From contig NZ_BAYB01000014.1 in the NCBI RefSeq assembly GCF_000685035.1, positions 214,560 through 278,559 on the forward strand: a stretch of 64,000 nucleotides of DNA. The letters run 5' to 3'. This document shows positions 8,890-18,010 of this stretch, piece after piece. The notes beneath the pieces are model-generated. The model was not told where the DNA came from and did not search any database. It worked only from the letters and a program-made list of their open reading frames with translations. This DNA is from Paraburkholderia ferrariae NBRC 106233. Its GTDB lineage: Bacteria > Pseudomonadota > Gammaproteobacteria > Burkholderiales > Burkholderiaceae. Numbering within the stretch: position 1 is the first letter of the stretch; each line of letters starts with the position of its first letter. The translations under genes were made by a program, and so were the position numbers.

Positions 8890-9981
8890 ATGGACAAGAC
8901 CATCGCGTTCAACGGCAAATTCTTCGGGGCGGCGCCAACCGGTGTCCACCGGGTGGCCGAGCAACTCATCGGCGCAACGGATGCCTTGATTGCCGAGCAG
9001 GCCGGCAAGTGCGCGGACTATGCGCTCGTGATCCGGGATCGGGTGGAGGTGCCGCCCTACCGCCATATTCTGTGCGTACGCGAGAATCCGCTGGCTCACC
9101 GCATGCATCGAATCGCGTGGGAGCAGTGCTATCTACCGCTCGCCCGCAGGAAGGACTTCATTCTCAATCTCTGCAATCTCGGGCCGTTGTTTCATCGCGA
9201 TTCGGCCACGATGATCCACGACGCACAGGTGTATTCCGCGCCCGACTCGTATTCGCGGCCGTTCCGGCTGTGGTACAAACTTCTTTTCTTTTTTATCGGC
9301 AAGCGTCACAAAATCATCTTCACCGTTTCGGAGTTCTCGAAGACGGAACTCGTACGCTATGGCGTTGCGCCCGCGCAGAAAATCGTGGTCGTGCACAACG
9401 GCTGCGACCACGTGCTGGGCATACGGCCCGACGAGGGGAAGCTCGCCGCGCTGGGGCTTGACGCGAAGCGCTACGTGCTCGCGCTTGCCAATACGCAGAA
9501 GCACAAGAACATCGCCGTACTGCTCCAGGCTTTTGCCCGTCCCGAACTGGCGAACGTCACGCTGGTGCTGTTCGGCGGCGCGACGTCCGCCGATTTCGAG
9601 CATCTCGGGCACACGGTGCCTTCCAATGTGCGATTCGCGGGACGTATCAGCGACGCGGAACTCGTGGGCCTGATGAGCCATGCCGGCGCGCTGGCGTTCC
9701 CCTCGCTCACGGAAGGGTTCGGTTTGCCGCCGCTGGAGGCGATGGCACTGGGTTGCCCGGTTGTGGCGGCACCCTTTGGCGCGCTTCCCGAGGTGTGCGG
9801 CCATGCTGCGCTGTATGCCGACCCGTTTAGCCCCGAGGCGTGGTGTTCGCAGATCCGCACGGTACTCGACGACGAAGCCGTGCGTCAGCCGCTCGTCTCC
9901 GCAGGGCGCCGGCAGGCGGGCCTCTTCACCTGGAAGCGGGCGGCGCAACGCCTGTTCGATGCCTTGAAAGCCGTGGCCTGA
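8890..9981 (+). CDS. GT4-family glycosyltransferase (bceK position)
   Basis: GT-B glycosyltransferase of 363 residues. I start at ATG 8890 because GGGGAGG lies nine bases upstream; an ATG at 8854 would add 12 residues. It is a clear paralogue of the gene at 3937: both have LNLCN(L/S)GPL(F/L), (M/T)IHDA-like and PDSYSR segments in the N-terminal half, TVSEFSKTEL, and an EGFGLPPLEAMALGCPVVA donor site. The pair may therefore add related sugars. It closes the forward run of transferases matching bceG-bceK. Confidence 0.85.
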   Translation: MDKTIAFNGKFFGAAPTGVHRVAEQLIGATDALIAEQAGKCADYALVIRDRVEVPPYRHILCVRENPLAHRMHRIAWEQCYLPLARRKDFILNLCNLGPLFHRDSATMIHDAQVYSAPDSYSRPFRLWYKLLFFFIGKRHKIIFTVSEFSKTELVRYGVAPAQKIVVVHNGCDHVLGIRPDEGKLAALGLDAKRYVLALANTQKHKNIAVLLQAFARPELANVTLVLFGGATSADFEHLGHTVPSNVRFAGRISDAELVGLMSHAGALAFPSLTEGFGLPPLEAMALGCPVVAAPFGALPEVCGHAALYADPFSPEAWCSQIRTVLDDEAVRQPLVSAGRRQAGLFTWKRAAQRLFDALKAVA

Positions 9982-10157
9982 TTGCGACGGCGTGGCCGGA
10001 CGGCTGCATTCGCGAGACCGCCATTCGCCTGGAATTGTTGGGCAGCCCACCGATTGGGAAGGGCGAACCGTCTTACGATCCGACACAGCGTATCGCGTAG
10101 CCGATAGCGGCGAGCGCCGATACCGACGTTCGCGCAGTACACGAACCGGGGCGACGG

Positions 10158-11267
10158 GTGAACAATCCAGCACAGTCAGACAAGTACGCGACATTGGACG
10201 GTCTGCGCGGCATTGCCGCCATGATCGTCGTGATGTATCACTTCAGCGACGTGTTCAGCCCGTTTCACCTCGACAACGGCTACCTGGTGGTCGATCTGTT
10301 CTTCGTGATGAGCGGCTTCGTCATGGCGAGCGCGTATGAAAGCAAGCTCGCATCGGGCAGCGTCAGCGCGCGGCGCTTCATGCAGCTTCGGCTGATCCGC
10401 CTCTATCCGCTGTATCTCCTCGGCACGCTGCTCGGTCTCGTGGCGTTGCTGCTGCGGTTGCCGCACGCCGAGTCGCATCTCGTTGCGACGGCGCTTCCGC
10501 TTGCCCTGCTGATGCTGCCGTGCCCCGTTCCGATCCACTATCCGGACGGCACCACGTCGCGGCTTCTTTATCCGATCAACGAGCCTTCGTGGTCGTTGTT
10601 CTTCGAGTTGCTGGCGAATCTCGCCTACGCCTTCTGCTTTCGCTTTCTCTCGACCCGGGTTCTGCTTGCGGTGGTCGCCCTTTCGGGACTGACGCTGATC
10701 GTCAAGGAAGTGCATAGCGGAGAAATCAACGGCGGCTGGGAGTTCTTCAACAGCCACATAGGCGTCGTGCGCGTGGCCTATGGCTTTTTCTTCGGCGTCG
10801 TGCTGTTCCGCTTGCGCGCCGCGCGCCGCAGGACAAGCAGCGCGGCCGCCATCGGCATTGCGGCCCTGTTCGTGCTGATCTTCCTCGCGCCCGTGCCCGC
10901 GGCGATGCACGTGGCCTTCACGCTTTCGATCGTGTTGTTTGCGATTCCGGCGCTGGTCTGGGTGGCGGCCTCGGTCGAGCCGTCACGCCGGGTGCGCGAG
11001 GTGTTCCTGTTCGTCGGCACGGCTTCGTATGGCCTCTACATGCTGCACGTACCCGTGACCAGTCTCCTGCGGCTGGCGGTCGGCGCGCTGCCACCGCTGT
11101 CGCTGCCGCAAATCCTCGCTGTCGACGCGGGCCTCATGACGGTGCTGGTGCTGCTGGCCGCTTTGGCCGAGAAGGCCTATGACCAGCCGATCAGGCGGCG
11201 CCTGCTTCACGGGGCGCGAGGCCGCCGGCAGGGTGCCGCAGCGCGCGCAGTAGCCGAATCGGGGTGA
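10158..11267 (+). CDS. Acyltransferase family 3 membrane protein, copy 1
   Basis: Integral membrane O-acyltransferase (Acyl_transf_3) of 369 residues, expected to acetylate sugars of the exopolysaccharide. The family signature is present: YATLDGLRGIAA, the catalytic-histidine region VVMYHFSDVFSPFHL, then LVVDLFFVMSGFVMAS, followed by about ten hydrophobic segments. The GTG start is supported by the next gene, which begins with the same codons from an ATG. Gene 11271 is a near duplicate of the same length only three bases downstream. Acetylation of cepacian-type polymers is known to need several such enzymes. Confidence 0.87.
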   Translation: MNNPAQSDKYATLDGLRGIAAMIVVMYHFSDVFSPFHLDNGYLVVDLFFVMSGFVMASAYESKLASGSVSARRFMQLRLIRLYPLYLLGTLLGLVALLLRLPHAESHLVATALPLALLMLPCPVPIHYPDGTTSRLLYPINEPSWSLFFELLANLAYAFCFRFLSTRVLLAVVALSGLTLIVKEVHSGEINGGWEFFNSHIGVVRVAYGFFFGVVLFRLRAARRRTSSAAAIGIAALFVLIFLAPVPAAMHVAFTLSIVLFAIPALVWVAASVEPSRRVREVFLFVGTASYGLYMLHVPVTSLLRLAVGALPPLSLPQILAVDAGLMTVLVLLAALAEKAYDQPIRRRLLHGARGRRQGAAARAVAESG

Positions 11268-11270
11268 CGT

Positions 11271-12380
11271 ATGAACAATCCAGCCCACTCAGACAAGTAC
11301 GCGACACTCGACGGTCTGCGCGGCATCGCGGCCGTGCTCGTCGTGATGTACCACTACAGCAACCTGTTCAGTCCGTTTCACGTCGAAAACGCTTACCTGG
11401 TTGTCGATCTGTTCTTCGTGATGAGCGGGTTCGTCGTGGCGAGCGCCTATGAAAGCAAGCTCGCATCGGGCAGCATGGGGCCGCGCCGCTTCATGCAGGT
11501 TCGGCTGATCCGGCTTTATCCGCTCTATCTCCTCGGCACGTTGCTCGGTGTCGCGGGAACGCTGCTCAGGCTGCCGCGCACGGAGTGGCACCTCGTGGCA
11601 ACGGCGCTTCCGCTCGCCTTGCTGATGCTGCCGAGCCCGCTCAGGATTGCGAACCCGGACGGCCAGGTGCCCCAGTTACTCTACCCGCTGAATTTTCCGT
11701 CGTGGTCGCTCTTTTTCGAACTGCTCGCGAACGTGGCCTATGGCTTCTGCTTCCGGTTTCTCTCCACGCGGGTACTGCTGGCGGTGGTTGCGACGTCGGG
11801 CCTGATGCTGGCCGGCAAGGCGGTGCATAGCGGGTCGATCAACAGTGGCTGGGCGCTGGCGAGCAGCCATATCGGCCTCGTGCGCGTGGCTTACGGTTTC
11901 TTCTTCGGCGTCCTGCTGTTCCGGTTGCGCAGCGCTCGCCGCCGAACGGGCAATGCGATACCCCTGGGCATCGCGGCACTGTTCGTGGCGATTTTCCTCG
12001 TGCCCATTCCCGAAGCCATGCGCGCGGCGTACACGCTTTCCGTCGTGCTGTTCGCGATTCCGGCGCTGGTCTGGGTGGCGGCCTCGGTCGAGCCTTCGCG
12101 CAGAGTGCGTGACGTGTTCCTGTTTTTCGGTACGGTCTCCTATGGAATCTACATGCTGCACGTGCCCGTTCCCGCGTTGTTCCGGGTAACGCAGGGATTG
12201 TCGCCGCACGCCTCGCTGGTGCATACGCTGGCATTCGACGCCGGCCTGCTGGCCTCGGTGGTGCTGGCGGCCGCGCTCGCGGAGAAGATCTACGACCGCC
12301 CGATCAGGCGGTTGCTGCTTCAGGGCACGGGGTATCGCCGGCGCCATGCCGGAATCGGCGCAGCGCCGATCAATCAGTAG
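11271..12380 (+). CDS. Acyltransferase family 3 membrane protein, copy 2 (tandem paralogue)
   Basis: Second acyltransferase of exactly the same length (369 residues). The N-terminus NNPA(Q/H)SDKYATLDGLRGIAA, the segment LVVDLFFVMSGFV(M/V)ASAYESKLASGS and the C-terminal VWVAASVEPSRRVR(E/D)VFLF are shared with copy 1. The ribosome-site region (CGGGGYGACG) is duplicated too. The most divergent parts are periplasmic-type loops and the C-terminal 60 residues, which would allow different acceptor sugars or positions. It is cotranscribed with copy 1. Confidence 0.87.
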   Translation: MNNPAHSDKYATLDGLRGIAAVLVVMYHYSNLFSPFHVENAYLVVDLFFVMSGFVVASAYESKLASGSMGPRRFMQVRLIRLYPLYLLGTLLGVAGTLLRLPRTEWHLVATALPLALLMLPSPLRIANPDGQVPQLLYPLNFPSWSLFFELLANVAYGFCFRFLSTRVLLAVVATSGLMLAGKAVHSGSINSGWALASSHIGLVRVAYGFFFGVLLFRLRSARRRTGNAIPLGIAALFVAIFLVPIPEAMRAAYTLSVVLFAIPALVWVAASVEPSRRVRDVFLFFGTVSYGIYMLHVPVPALFRVTQGLSPHASLVHTLAFDAGLLASVVLAAALAEKIYDRPIRRLLLQGTGYRRRHAGIGAAPINQ

Positions 12381-12398
12381 CGGCAGCGAGCCGCTTCA

Positions 12399-12419
12399 AT
12401 GCGCGGACATTCCGCGCAT
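12399..12419. other. Hairpin after the acyltransferase pair
   Basis: ATGCGCGG / CCGCGCAT with a 5-base loop forms a perfect 8-bp stem. No T run follows, so termination is doubtful; it may be a 3' end stabiliser. Confidence 0.4.
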
Positions 12420-12519
12420 GCTGTCTTGCCGTGGCATCGGGCGGTCCTGCGTTTGGGCCAGAGTCGCCGCCATACGCGTCAATGCAGTCAATGCACAATA
12501 AAACCGGGGTAGAACAACA

Positions 12520-14544
12520 GTGAGCGACACATCACGTCGGCCCGCAGCGGGCTATCGGCCGGACATCGATGGATTGCGCGCGGTCGCGATCGTATCGGTC
12601 GTCCTGTTTCATGCGTTTCCGGGCAATTTCGCGGGCGGTTTCGTCGGCGTGGATATTTTCTTTGCGATCTCCGGCTATCTGATTTCGCAGCACATCATCG
12701 AAACACTCGACCGGCGCCGCTTCAACCTCGTGGACTTTTACGCGCGCCGTATCAAGCGCATCTATCCGGCGCTCATCGTCGTGCTGCTCGCGAGCCTCAC
12801 GGCCGGCCTTCTGCTGATGACCTCGGGCGAACTCGAACGGCTCGCGCATGAAGCGCTCGCGAGCGTCGCTTTCGTCGCGAACCTCTACTTCTATACGACG
12901 CGCGACTACTTCTCGCAGGACGCGAGCGCGAGCGTCCTGCTGCACCTGTGGTCGCTCGGGGTCGAGGAGCAGTACTACATCGTCTGGCCGGTCGCGCTCT
13001 TCCTGCTCTGGCGCGTGCCGGGCCGGCGCATGGCGACGCTCGCCATCGTGATGGCGATTCTGTTGTCGCTGGCGAGCAGCGTTTATCTGAGCGGCGCCCA
13101 TGCCGTCGCGGCGTTTTACCTGCCGCTCACGCGATTCTGGGAATTGCTGCTGGGATCCCTGCTCGCGTGGGCGCAGTTTCACGCGAGCCAGCGTGACAAG
13201 GTTACCGGGCGCGACGGAACACCGGTACGACGGCTGTTGCTGCGTGATTTCGTTTCGGCCGTAGGCCTTTCGCTCATTGTGGCGAGTCTGTTGCTGCTGA
13301 ATCCTCACAGCGTGTTTCCGGGCTGGCGCGCGGCGTTGCCCGCCGGGGGCGCCACGCTCGTGATCGCGGCCGGCCCGCATGCGTGGCTCAATCGCCGCGT
13401 GCTGGCGCTCAAGCCCTTTGTGCTGATCGGGCTCGTCAGCTATCCGCTCTACCTCTGGCATTGGCCAATACTGGTTTTTGTGCGCCTGCTGAGCGGCGGA
13501 GCGCCAACGCTCGCCGTGCTGCTGGCTGCCCTCGCCGGTGCGCTTGCCCTGTCGTTCGCGACGTTCAGGCTCGTCGAGGCGCCTGCCCGTTTCAGCCGCC
13601 CGGCGCGGCGCTACCCGGTGCGCGTGGCGGGTGCGCTCTTCGCGGTGATGATAGGCGTGGGCTTCTCCAGTTACGCGATCTCGCGCGACAACGGCCTGCC
13701 CGAGCGCTTCCCCGATGCAAGCTTCGGCTCGAACCCCGAGCACTGGGTATCGACCGAGGCGTGCAAGAAGACCTTTCCCGGTTCCGAATTCTGCGTCATG
13801 CCTGCGTCTCGCGGGCAGCCGGAAGTCGCCCTGCTCGGCGACAGCCATGCCAATCACTATTACGACGGACTCGCGCCGGGATTGGCCGCCGAAGGCGCCG
13901 GGCTCTTCGCGGTCGGCAGCGGCAACTGCCCGCCGTTCTATGGCGTCGACGTCGATCTTGCGGGGCACGTCAAACGCTGCTCGGCGCTCTTTGACCGTGT
14001 GCTCGACTATGTCGTGAAAACCCCCGACATTCACTGGGTCGTCCTGTCGAGCTACGCGATTTCGACGATTGCGGGCAGCCTCGACTACGGCGCGGGCGCG
14101 CATGTCCGCCTCGTGGCGGCACCGGCAAAGGGCGCGCAGAGCAATCTGGACATCTATCTTGCCGGGCTCGAGCAGACTTTGAGCCGGCTCGACGCAGCGG
14201 GCAAGCAGGTGGTTTTCGTGCTCGATACGCCGGAGCTGGACTTCGATCCCGCCGACTGCGTGTACCGTCCCGTGCAGTTCGGGACGCACCCGCTGTGCGC
14301 GGTGTCGCGCGCCAAGGTGGATCAGCGGCTGTCAACTGCGCAGACGCACATCCTCGCCGTGCTCGACACGTTTCCCAATGTGAAGGTGTTCAATCCGGTG
14401 CCTCTGCTGTGCGACGCGCAGCATTGCTATGCACGCAGGAACGGCGAGTTCCTGTACGCGGACCGGGATCATCTGTCGCCCGACGGCTCGCGTTACGTCG
14501 GCCGCAGGCTTCTGCAGGAGATCGGGCCCGGAGGCGGAGCCTGA
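12520..14544 (+). CDS. Acyltransferase with C-terminal SGNH domain (OafA-like)
   Basis: Two-part O-acetyltransferase of 674 residues. Residues about 10-375 are a polytopic Acyl_transf_3 domain (YRPDIDGLRAVAIVSVVLFH, FVGVDIFFAISGYLI, LWSLGVEEQYYIVWP). After a last membrane span, the periplasmic SGNH hydrolase-like domain starts near residue 400. It has GDSHAN (Asp441, Ser442, His443) and the catalytic DxxH near the end (Asp648-Arg-Asp-His651). This layout is known from OafB- and PglO-type enzymes that acetylate surface polysaccharides. It starts at a GTG and is separated from the acyltransferase pair by 139 bases. Confidence 0.9.
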   Translation: MSDTSRRPAAGYRPDIDGLRAVAIVSVVLFHAFPGNFAGGFVGVDIFFAISGYLISQHIIETLDRRRFNLVDFYARRIKRIYPALIVVLLASLTAGLLLMTSGELERLAHEALASVAFVANLYFYTTRDYFSQDASASVLLHLWSLGVEEQYYIVWPVALFLLWRVPGRRMATLAIVMAILLSLASSVYLSGAHAVAAFYLPLTRFWELLLGSLLAWAQFHASQRDKVTGRDGTPVRRLLLRDFVSAVGLSLIVASLLLLNPHSVFPGWRAALPAGGATLVIAAGPHAWLNRRVLALKPFVLIGLVSYPLYLWHWPILVFVRLLSGGAPTLAVLLAALAGALALSFATFRLVEAPARFSRPARRYPVRVAGALFAVMIGVGFSSYAISRDNGLPERFPDASFGSNPEHWVSTEACKKTFPGSEFCVMPASRGQPEVALLGDSHANHYYDGLAPGLAAEGAGLFAVGSGNCPPFYGVDVDLAGHVKRCSALFDRVLDYVVKTPDIHWVVLSSYAISTIAGSLDYGAGAHVRLVAAPAKGAQSNLDIYLAGLEQTLSRLDAAGKQVVFVLDTPELDFDPADCVYRPVQFGTHPLCAVSRAKVDQRLSTAQTHILAVLDTFPNVKVFNPVPLLCDAQHCYARRNGEFLYADRDHLSPDGSRYVGRRLLQEIGPGGGA

Positions 14545-14564
14545 TCAGGGCGGGCATGGTCCCT

Positions 14565-14602
14565 GGGGGCGACACGATCGAATCGGCGATCGTGTCGCCC
14601 CC
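14565..14602. terminator. Perfect 16-bp hairpin between convergent genes
   Basis: GGGGGCGACACGATCG and its exact complement are separated by the loop AATCGG. It lies 20 bases after the SGNH acyltransferase stop and 33 bases beyond the stop of the convergent flippase gene. There is no long T run on either side, so the mechanism is uncertain, but the position suits a shared bidirectional terminator. Confidence 0.6.
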
Positions 14603-14605
14603 GTT

Positions 14606-14641
14606 TGCGACGTTAGCTCATCCTGCGACGTTAGCTCATCC
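14606..14641. repeat. Two tandem copies of an 18-bp unit at the flippase stop codon
   Basis: TGCGACGTTAGCTCATCC occurs twice head to tail with no mismatch. The second copy contains the flippase stop codon (reverse strand TGA at 14638-14636), so the end of the gene was duplicated without changing the protein. Confidence 0.85.
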
Positions 14642-15928
14642 TTCTTCGCGCGGCCGCAGGGCGAGCACGGTTTCGCGGGTCGAGAGGAATTCGCCGATCA
14701 ATCCGGAGCGGAACAGGCACACGAGCAAAGCGGTCAGCAGCGTCAGTTCGCCGATCAGACGGGCGCACACCATGCCCATCGCCCCCCAGTGGCTCGCGAG
14801 CGGAATGGCGGCGACCAGGCTGATCACCGCGCTCGCCACGCCGGCACGTGCGAGCAGGCTCTCGCAGTGGCGGGGAATCAGGAAATAGATGCCGATGGCC
14901 TGGTTGACGACGCTCAGCGGCAAGACCAGCACAAAGAGCTTCAGCACCGGGACCGTGTGCTGAAAACCGTTGCCGAAGACCAGCGGAATGGCCCAGCCGG
15001 CAAGCAGCATCGTGCACGCGACCGCCGCAATGGCGCCGCACAGGAAGAAGGCCAGGATCCTGCGCGCGAGCCGGTTGGCTCTCGCCGGGTCGGTGCTGAC
15101 CAGATACGTGACTTTCGGCACCAGGACCTGGGCCGCGGGCCCCATCAGGCTAAGCCCGGCGGCAATCAGACGCTCGGCCACGCCGAACGCGCTGACTTCG
15201 GTTTCGGGCGCCAGCACGGAGAGGATGTAGGTCGAGGCGCTGATCAGCAGAACGGAGGTGCCGGTGTAGATGAAAATGACCTTGGAGCGGTGGATCAACT
15301 GAATGCCGGCGCGGAGCGACGAGACCACGCCGGAGAACTCATGCCGGATCGAGCCATAGGCCAGCGCGAGCTGCACGATGGTCGAAGCCAACAGCAGCGG
15401 GAACACGTGCGAGAGATCGGCGGGGTGATGAACGAACGAGAAGATCAGCGTCAGCGACGTGATGAAGCCGATCACCTCGATCATGACACTGCGTCTCGCG
15501 CGGCCGGTACTGGTGAAGTACCAGCCCAGGTTGAACGCGGCGAGGAGGCCGAGAACCACGGCGGTGCAGCCGGGCAGCGGATGCGCCGAGAGCACGGGCG
15601 AGAGCGCGACGGCCCCCAGTCCGAAGATCGCGGTCGGGGCGCAGAGCAGCAACCGGCCTGTCATCTGGCTCGCGAGTATCGCGGCGCGTTCTTCGCCGTT
15701 TTTTGCGTGGACCGTGTCGCGGCCGCCAACAGTCGGGAATCCGAAGCTTACGAACTGCCAGATCGAATTCGATAGCGACATGCCGGCCAGTATGATGCCG
15801 TAGCCGCCCGGCCCCAGGGTTCTGCCGTAGAACGGGAGGAGCAGGAGCGGATAGACATAGCGCAGCACGTAGGCGACGTAGACCGCCACCAGTTCCGCCT
15901 TGCCCAGCGAAGGTTTTACCGGATCCAT
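14636..15928 (-). CDS. Wzx-type polysaccharide repeat-unit flippase
   Basis: Polytopic membrane protein of 430 residues from ATG 15928, with about 12-14 hydrophobic segments and the family start AVYVAYVLRYVYPLLLLPFYGRTLGPGGYG typical of the MATE/MOP polysaccharide exporters. It would flip undecaprenyl-linked repeat units to the periplasm for the Wzy-type protein at 6301. The reading frame remains open far upstream of the ATG, but that part lies inside the HAD gene in another frame. The start overlaps the HAD stop by 13 bases, so the two are coupled. It fits the bceQ role. Confidence 0.88.
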   Translation of the reverse strand: MDPVKPSLGKAELVAVYVAYVLRYVYPLLLLPFYGRTLGPGGYGIILAGMSLSNSIWQFVSFGFPTVGGRDTVHAKNGEERAAILASQMTGRLLLCAPTAIFGLGAVALSPVLSAHPLPGCTAVVLGLLAAFNLGWYFTSTGRARRSVMIEVIGFITSLTLIFSFVHHPADLSHVFPLLLASTIVQLALAYGSIRHEFSGVVSSLRAGIQLIHRSKVIFIYTGTSVLLISASTYILSVLAPETEVSAFGVAERLIAAGLSLMGPAAQVLVPKVTYLVSTDPARANRLARRILAFFLCGAIAAVACTMLLAGWAIPLVFGNGFQHTVPVLKLFVLVLPLSVVNQAIGIYFLIPRHCESLLARAGVASAVISLVAAIPLASHWGAMGMVCARLIGELTLLTALLVCLFRSGLIGEFLSTRETVLALRPREEG

Positions 15929-17889
15929 GATTTCACTGTGTAGCCGAATCTGAACGTCTTTTGCACGAGCCGGTGCGCGTGGGGAAACGCGCGCACTGCC
16001 GCGCCGCCGGGCCAAAGCGAGTGCTTGGCGGCGCGGAGCCGGTTCCATACGTTGCCGCGATCGCAGTTGCGCGCGGTAATCGAAATCCTCTCGTCGCGCC
16101 CGTAATCGACCGAACATTCGAGCCCGGCGAGCCGGTTGACCAGTTCCCGGTCTGGAAACATGATGTCGCGCTCGAGCCGGCGAGCCGCCTGCTCGAATGC
16201 GCCAAGCGAGGCGTCGGCCGTGCGCTGCTTCGCGCTCCGTACGATGTATTGCGCGATTTCTTCGAAGCGCGGGTTCGGCATCTGCGTCAGTTTCTGTTGC
16301 CAGCCCTCGCTTTCGAGGTTGGAGACGAGGGTGCCGTCGGGCCGTCTGTCGAAGCGGCGCACGCTTTCCAGGTCGGGCTCGACGATCGTCTCGATCAGAT
16401 GCCAGAACGCGAGGATCGACGAGATGGCGTCGCCGGGCTTGTATCCGTTGCGCTCCGTCAGGAGACCCGTGAGAGCCGGAAAGTGCTCCCGCCCGAGATG
16501 TTTGTAGTCGAAGCGCGCGAGCTGCACGCAATGGCTCTCGTGCGCGAGGGCGCTTTGCCTGAGCATCTTGAACGTCGTGCCATAGAGGCCCGTGTCGCAT
16601 AGCACCACGGCCTGCCTGCCGACGGTATGGGCGTGCCATACCTCGCGAAAGCGCCGCGCCTGCTCGACGATCTGCTCGTACAGGCGGTCTTCGCGGCCGG
16701 CGCGCAGGGCTTCGACGAATGCCCGTACGTCGGCGTAGTTGCCCTCCGGCGCCATTTCGGTGCCGCTCAGTGCGCGTGCCAGCGGACCGACGTCCCAGGG
16801 ATCAAACGCGTATTCGAGTTCGGCGACGATGCCGGCGCCGCCGTACACAAGCGCGTCGCGCGCCGCGACGAGGCGCGAGATCATCAGCGGTTCGGCACGG
16901 ATGTCCGCGCGCGCCGGCAATTGCCCGGCATAGCATTGATACAGGGTTTCGAGCCCGAGGCCGCCGCGCGCGCAGAAGAGCGCCACCGCCGAGCCTTCGA
17001 TGGCCGCGGTCTGCTGAAGGTAGACGTGCAGCCTCAAGCAGTATTCCGCGAATACGGGGCCCAGCACGTCCGGGCCCAGCATGCCGGCCGCCGTGCCCGG
17101 GCGGTTGCCGGCCGCGTGCTGTTGCTGCCGCTGGCGGCGCCAGTGCTGCCAGCGCGACTGGCCGCGGGCGAACACCCGGTTGGCGCGCATCAGCGTGGCG
17201 TGCAGGCGCGAACGAGGGCAGCGGATCGCGGTCATGCCGCACTGGCGCGGCATGAGCCAGTCCGCCACCAGGTCGTCGCCGAGGTGCGCAATGCTCGACA
17301 GCGCAACGTCGGCGGCATCGGCCACCGCGGCGAAAATCGTTCCGTCGCGCTTGGTGAGCTGCAGGTCGGCGCTGGTATGGACTTCATGCCACCGAAATCC
17401 GGGCGGACACACGGCGATCAGCAATTGCCGCAATGCGTCGGCAGACAGGGGCGTATCGCTCACCACGCGGATCGGGAAACCCCGCGCCTGGAGTTGTTCG
17501 AGCACGCGTATCAGCGGCCGGTTGGGCAGCAGGCATTCGCGCTCCACCGCGAGCTCGCACGCGATCCATTCGGGCACGTAGGCGGTATCGATATGGACGA
17601 GCTCCAGCAGGCTCGCCGCGATGCTCTCGAGCCGCACCTCGCCGCGCGCAGCGACGTTGCGCGCGCGGTGGGCGAGCTGCTCCACCTGGAGGCGCCGCTG
17701 CGCGAGCGCGTGAGGGGCGAGTTCGGCGGGACTCAGGTCCAGACGCTCGCAGAAGAGCCTGGCAGTTTTCACGACGCGTTGTTCCAGCGAAATGGGCTTG
17801 CGAAGCAGTAGCGTGTCGAAGGCATCGACCGTCAGCAAAGAGCAGTGCGCTTGTTCCAGCGTTTCGGGGAGATACTTCACGAAGTTCAT
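15916..17889 (-). CDS. Large HAD-domain protein of the polysaccharide locus
   Basis: Product of 657 residues. The first ~240 carry all HAD phosphatase motifs: LTVDAFDTLLLRK (Asp22 and Asp25), VVSDTPLS for motif II and AHLGDDLVADWLMPRQCGM for motif III, so phosphohydrolase chemistry is plausible. The remaining ~400 residues contain VLCDTGLYGTTFKML and ARFDYKHLGREHFPALTGLL and do not match a domain I can name. Proteins of this size and layout occur in capsule and O-antigen loci, but I know of no proven role. It overlaps the flippase by 13 bases, linking it to export of the repeat unit. A sugar-phosphate or glycan-modifying activity is only a guess. Confidence 0.6.
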   Translation of the reverse strand: MNFVKYLPETLEQAHCSLLTVDAFDTLLLRKPISLEQRVVKTARLFCERLDLSPAELAPHALAQRRLQVEQLAHRARNVAARGEVRLESIAASLLELVHIDTAYVPEWIACELAVERECLLPNRPLIRVLEQLQARGFPIRVVSDTPLSADALRQLLIAVCPPGFRWHEVHTSADLQLTKRDGTIFAAVADAADVALSSIAHLGDDLVADWLMPRQCGMTAIRCPRSRLHATLMRANRVFARGQSRWQHWRRQRQQQHAAGNRPGTAAGMLGPDVLGPVFAEYCLRLHVYLQQTAAIEGSAVALFCARGGLGLETLYQCYAGQLPARADIRAEPLMISRLVAARDALVYGGAGIVAELEYAFDPWDVGPLARALSGTEMAPEGNYADVRAFVEALRAGREDRLYEQIVEQARRFREVWHAHTVGRQAVVLCDTGLYGTTFKMLRQSALAHESHCVQLARFDYKHLGREHFPALTGLLTERNGYKPGDAISSILAFWHLIETIVEPDLESVRRFDRRPDGTLVSNLESEGWQQKLTQMPNPRFEEIAQYIVRSAKQRTADASLGAFEQAARRLERDIMFPDRELVNRLAGLECSVDYGRDERISITARNCDRGNVWNRLRAAKHSLWPGGAAVRAFPHAHRLVQKTFRFGYTVKSWIR

Positions 17890-18010
17890 CCTCTTGGCAA
17901 TCAGGCGGTGCTCGATCCGCCGTTTCGATGTGCGGCCTTTTTTTCGCGAGGCAGGGCTTCAGGGTTCGGGGCGCTGTGAGGAAAGGGTGCGCGCGTATGA
18001 CACCATGTCT

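Noticed and set aside
14429..15775. Plus-strand 448-residue frame across the flippase gene
   Set aside because: Gln/Arg/Gly-rich shadow; the reverse strand codes a clear Wzx protein.
15929..16639. Open extension of the flippase frame upstream of its ATG
   Set aside because: It overlaps the HAD gene in a different frame and shows no membrane segments or similarity.
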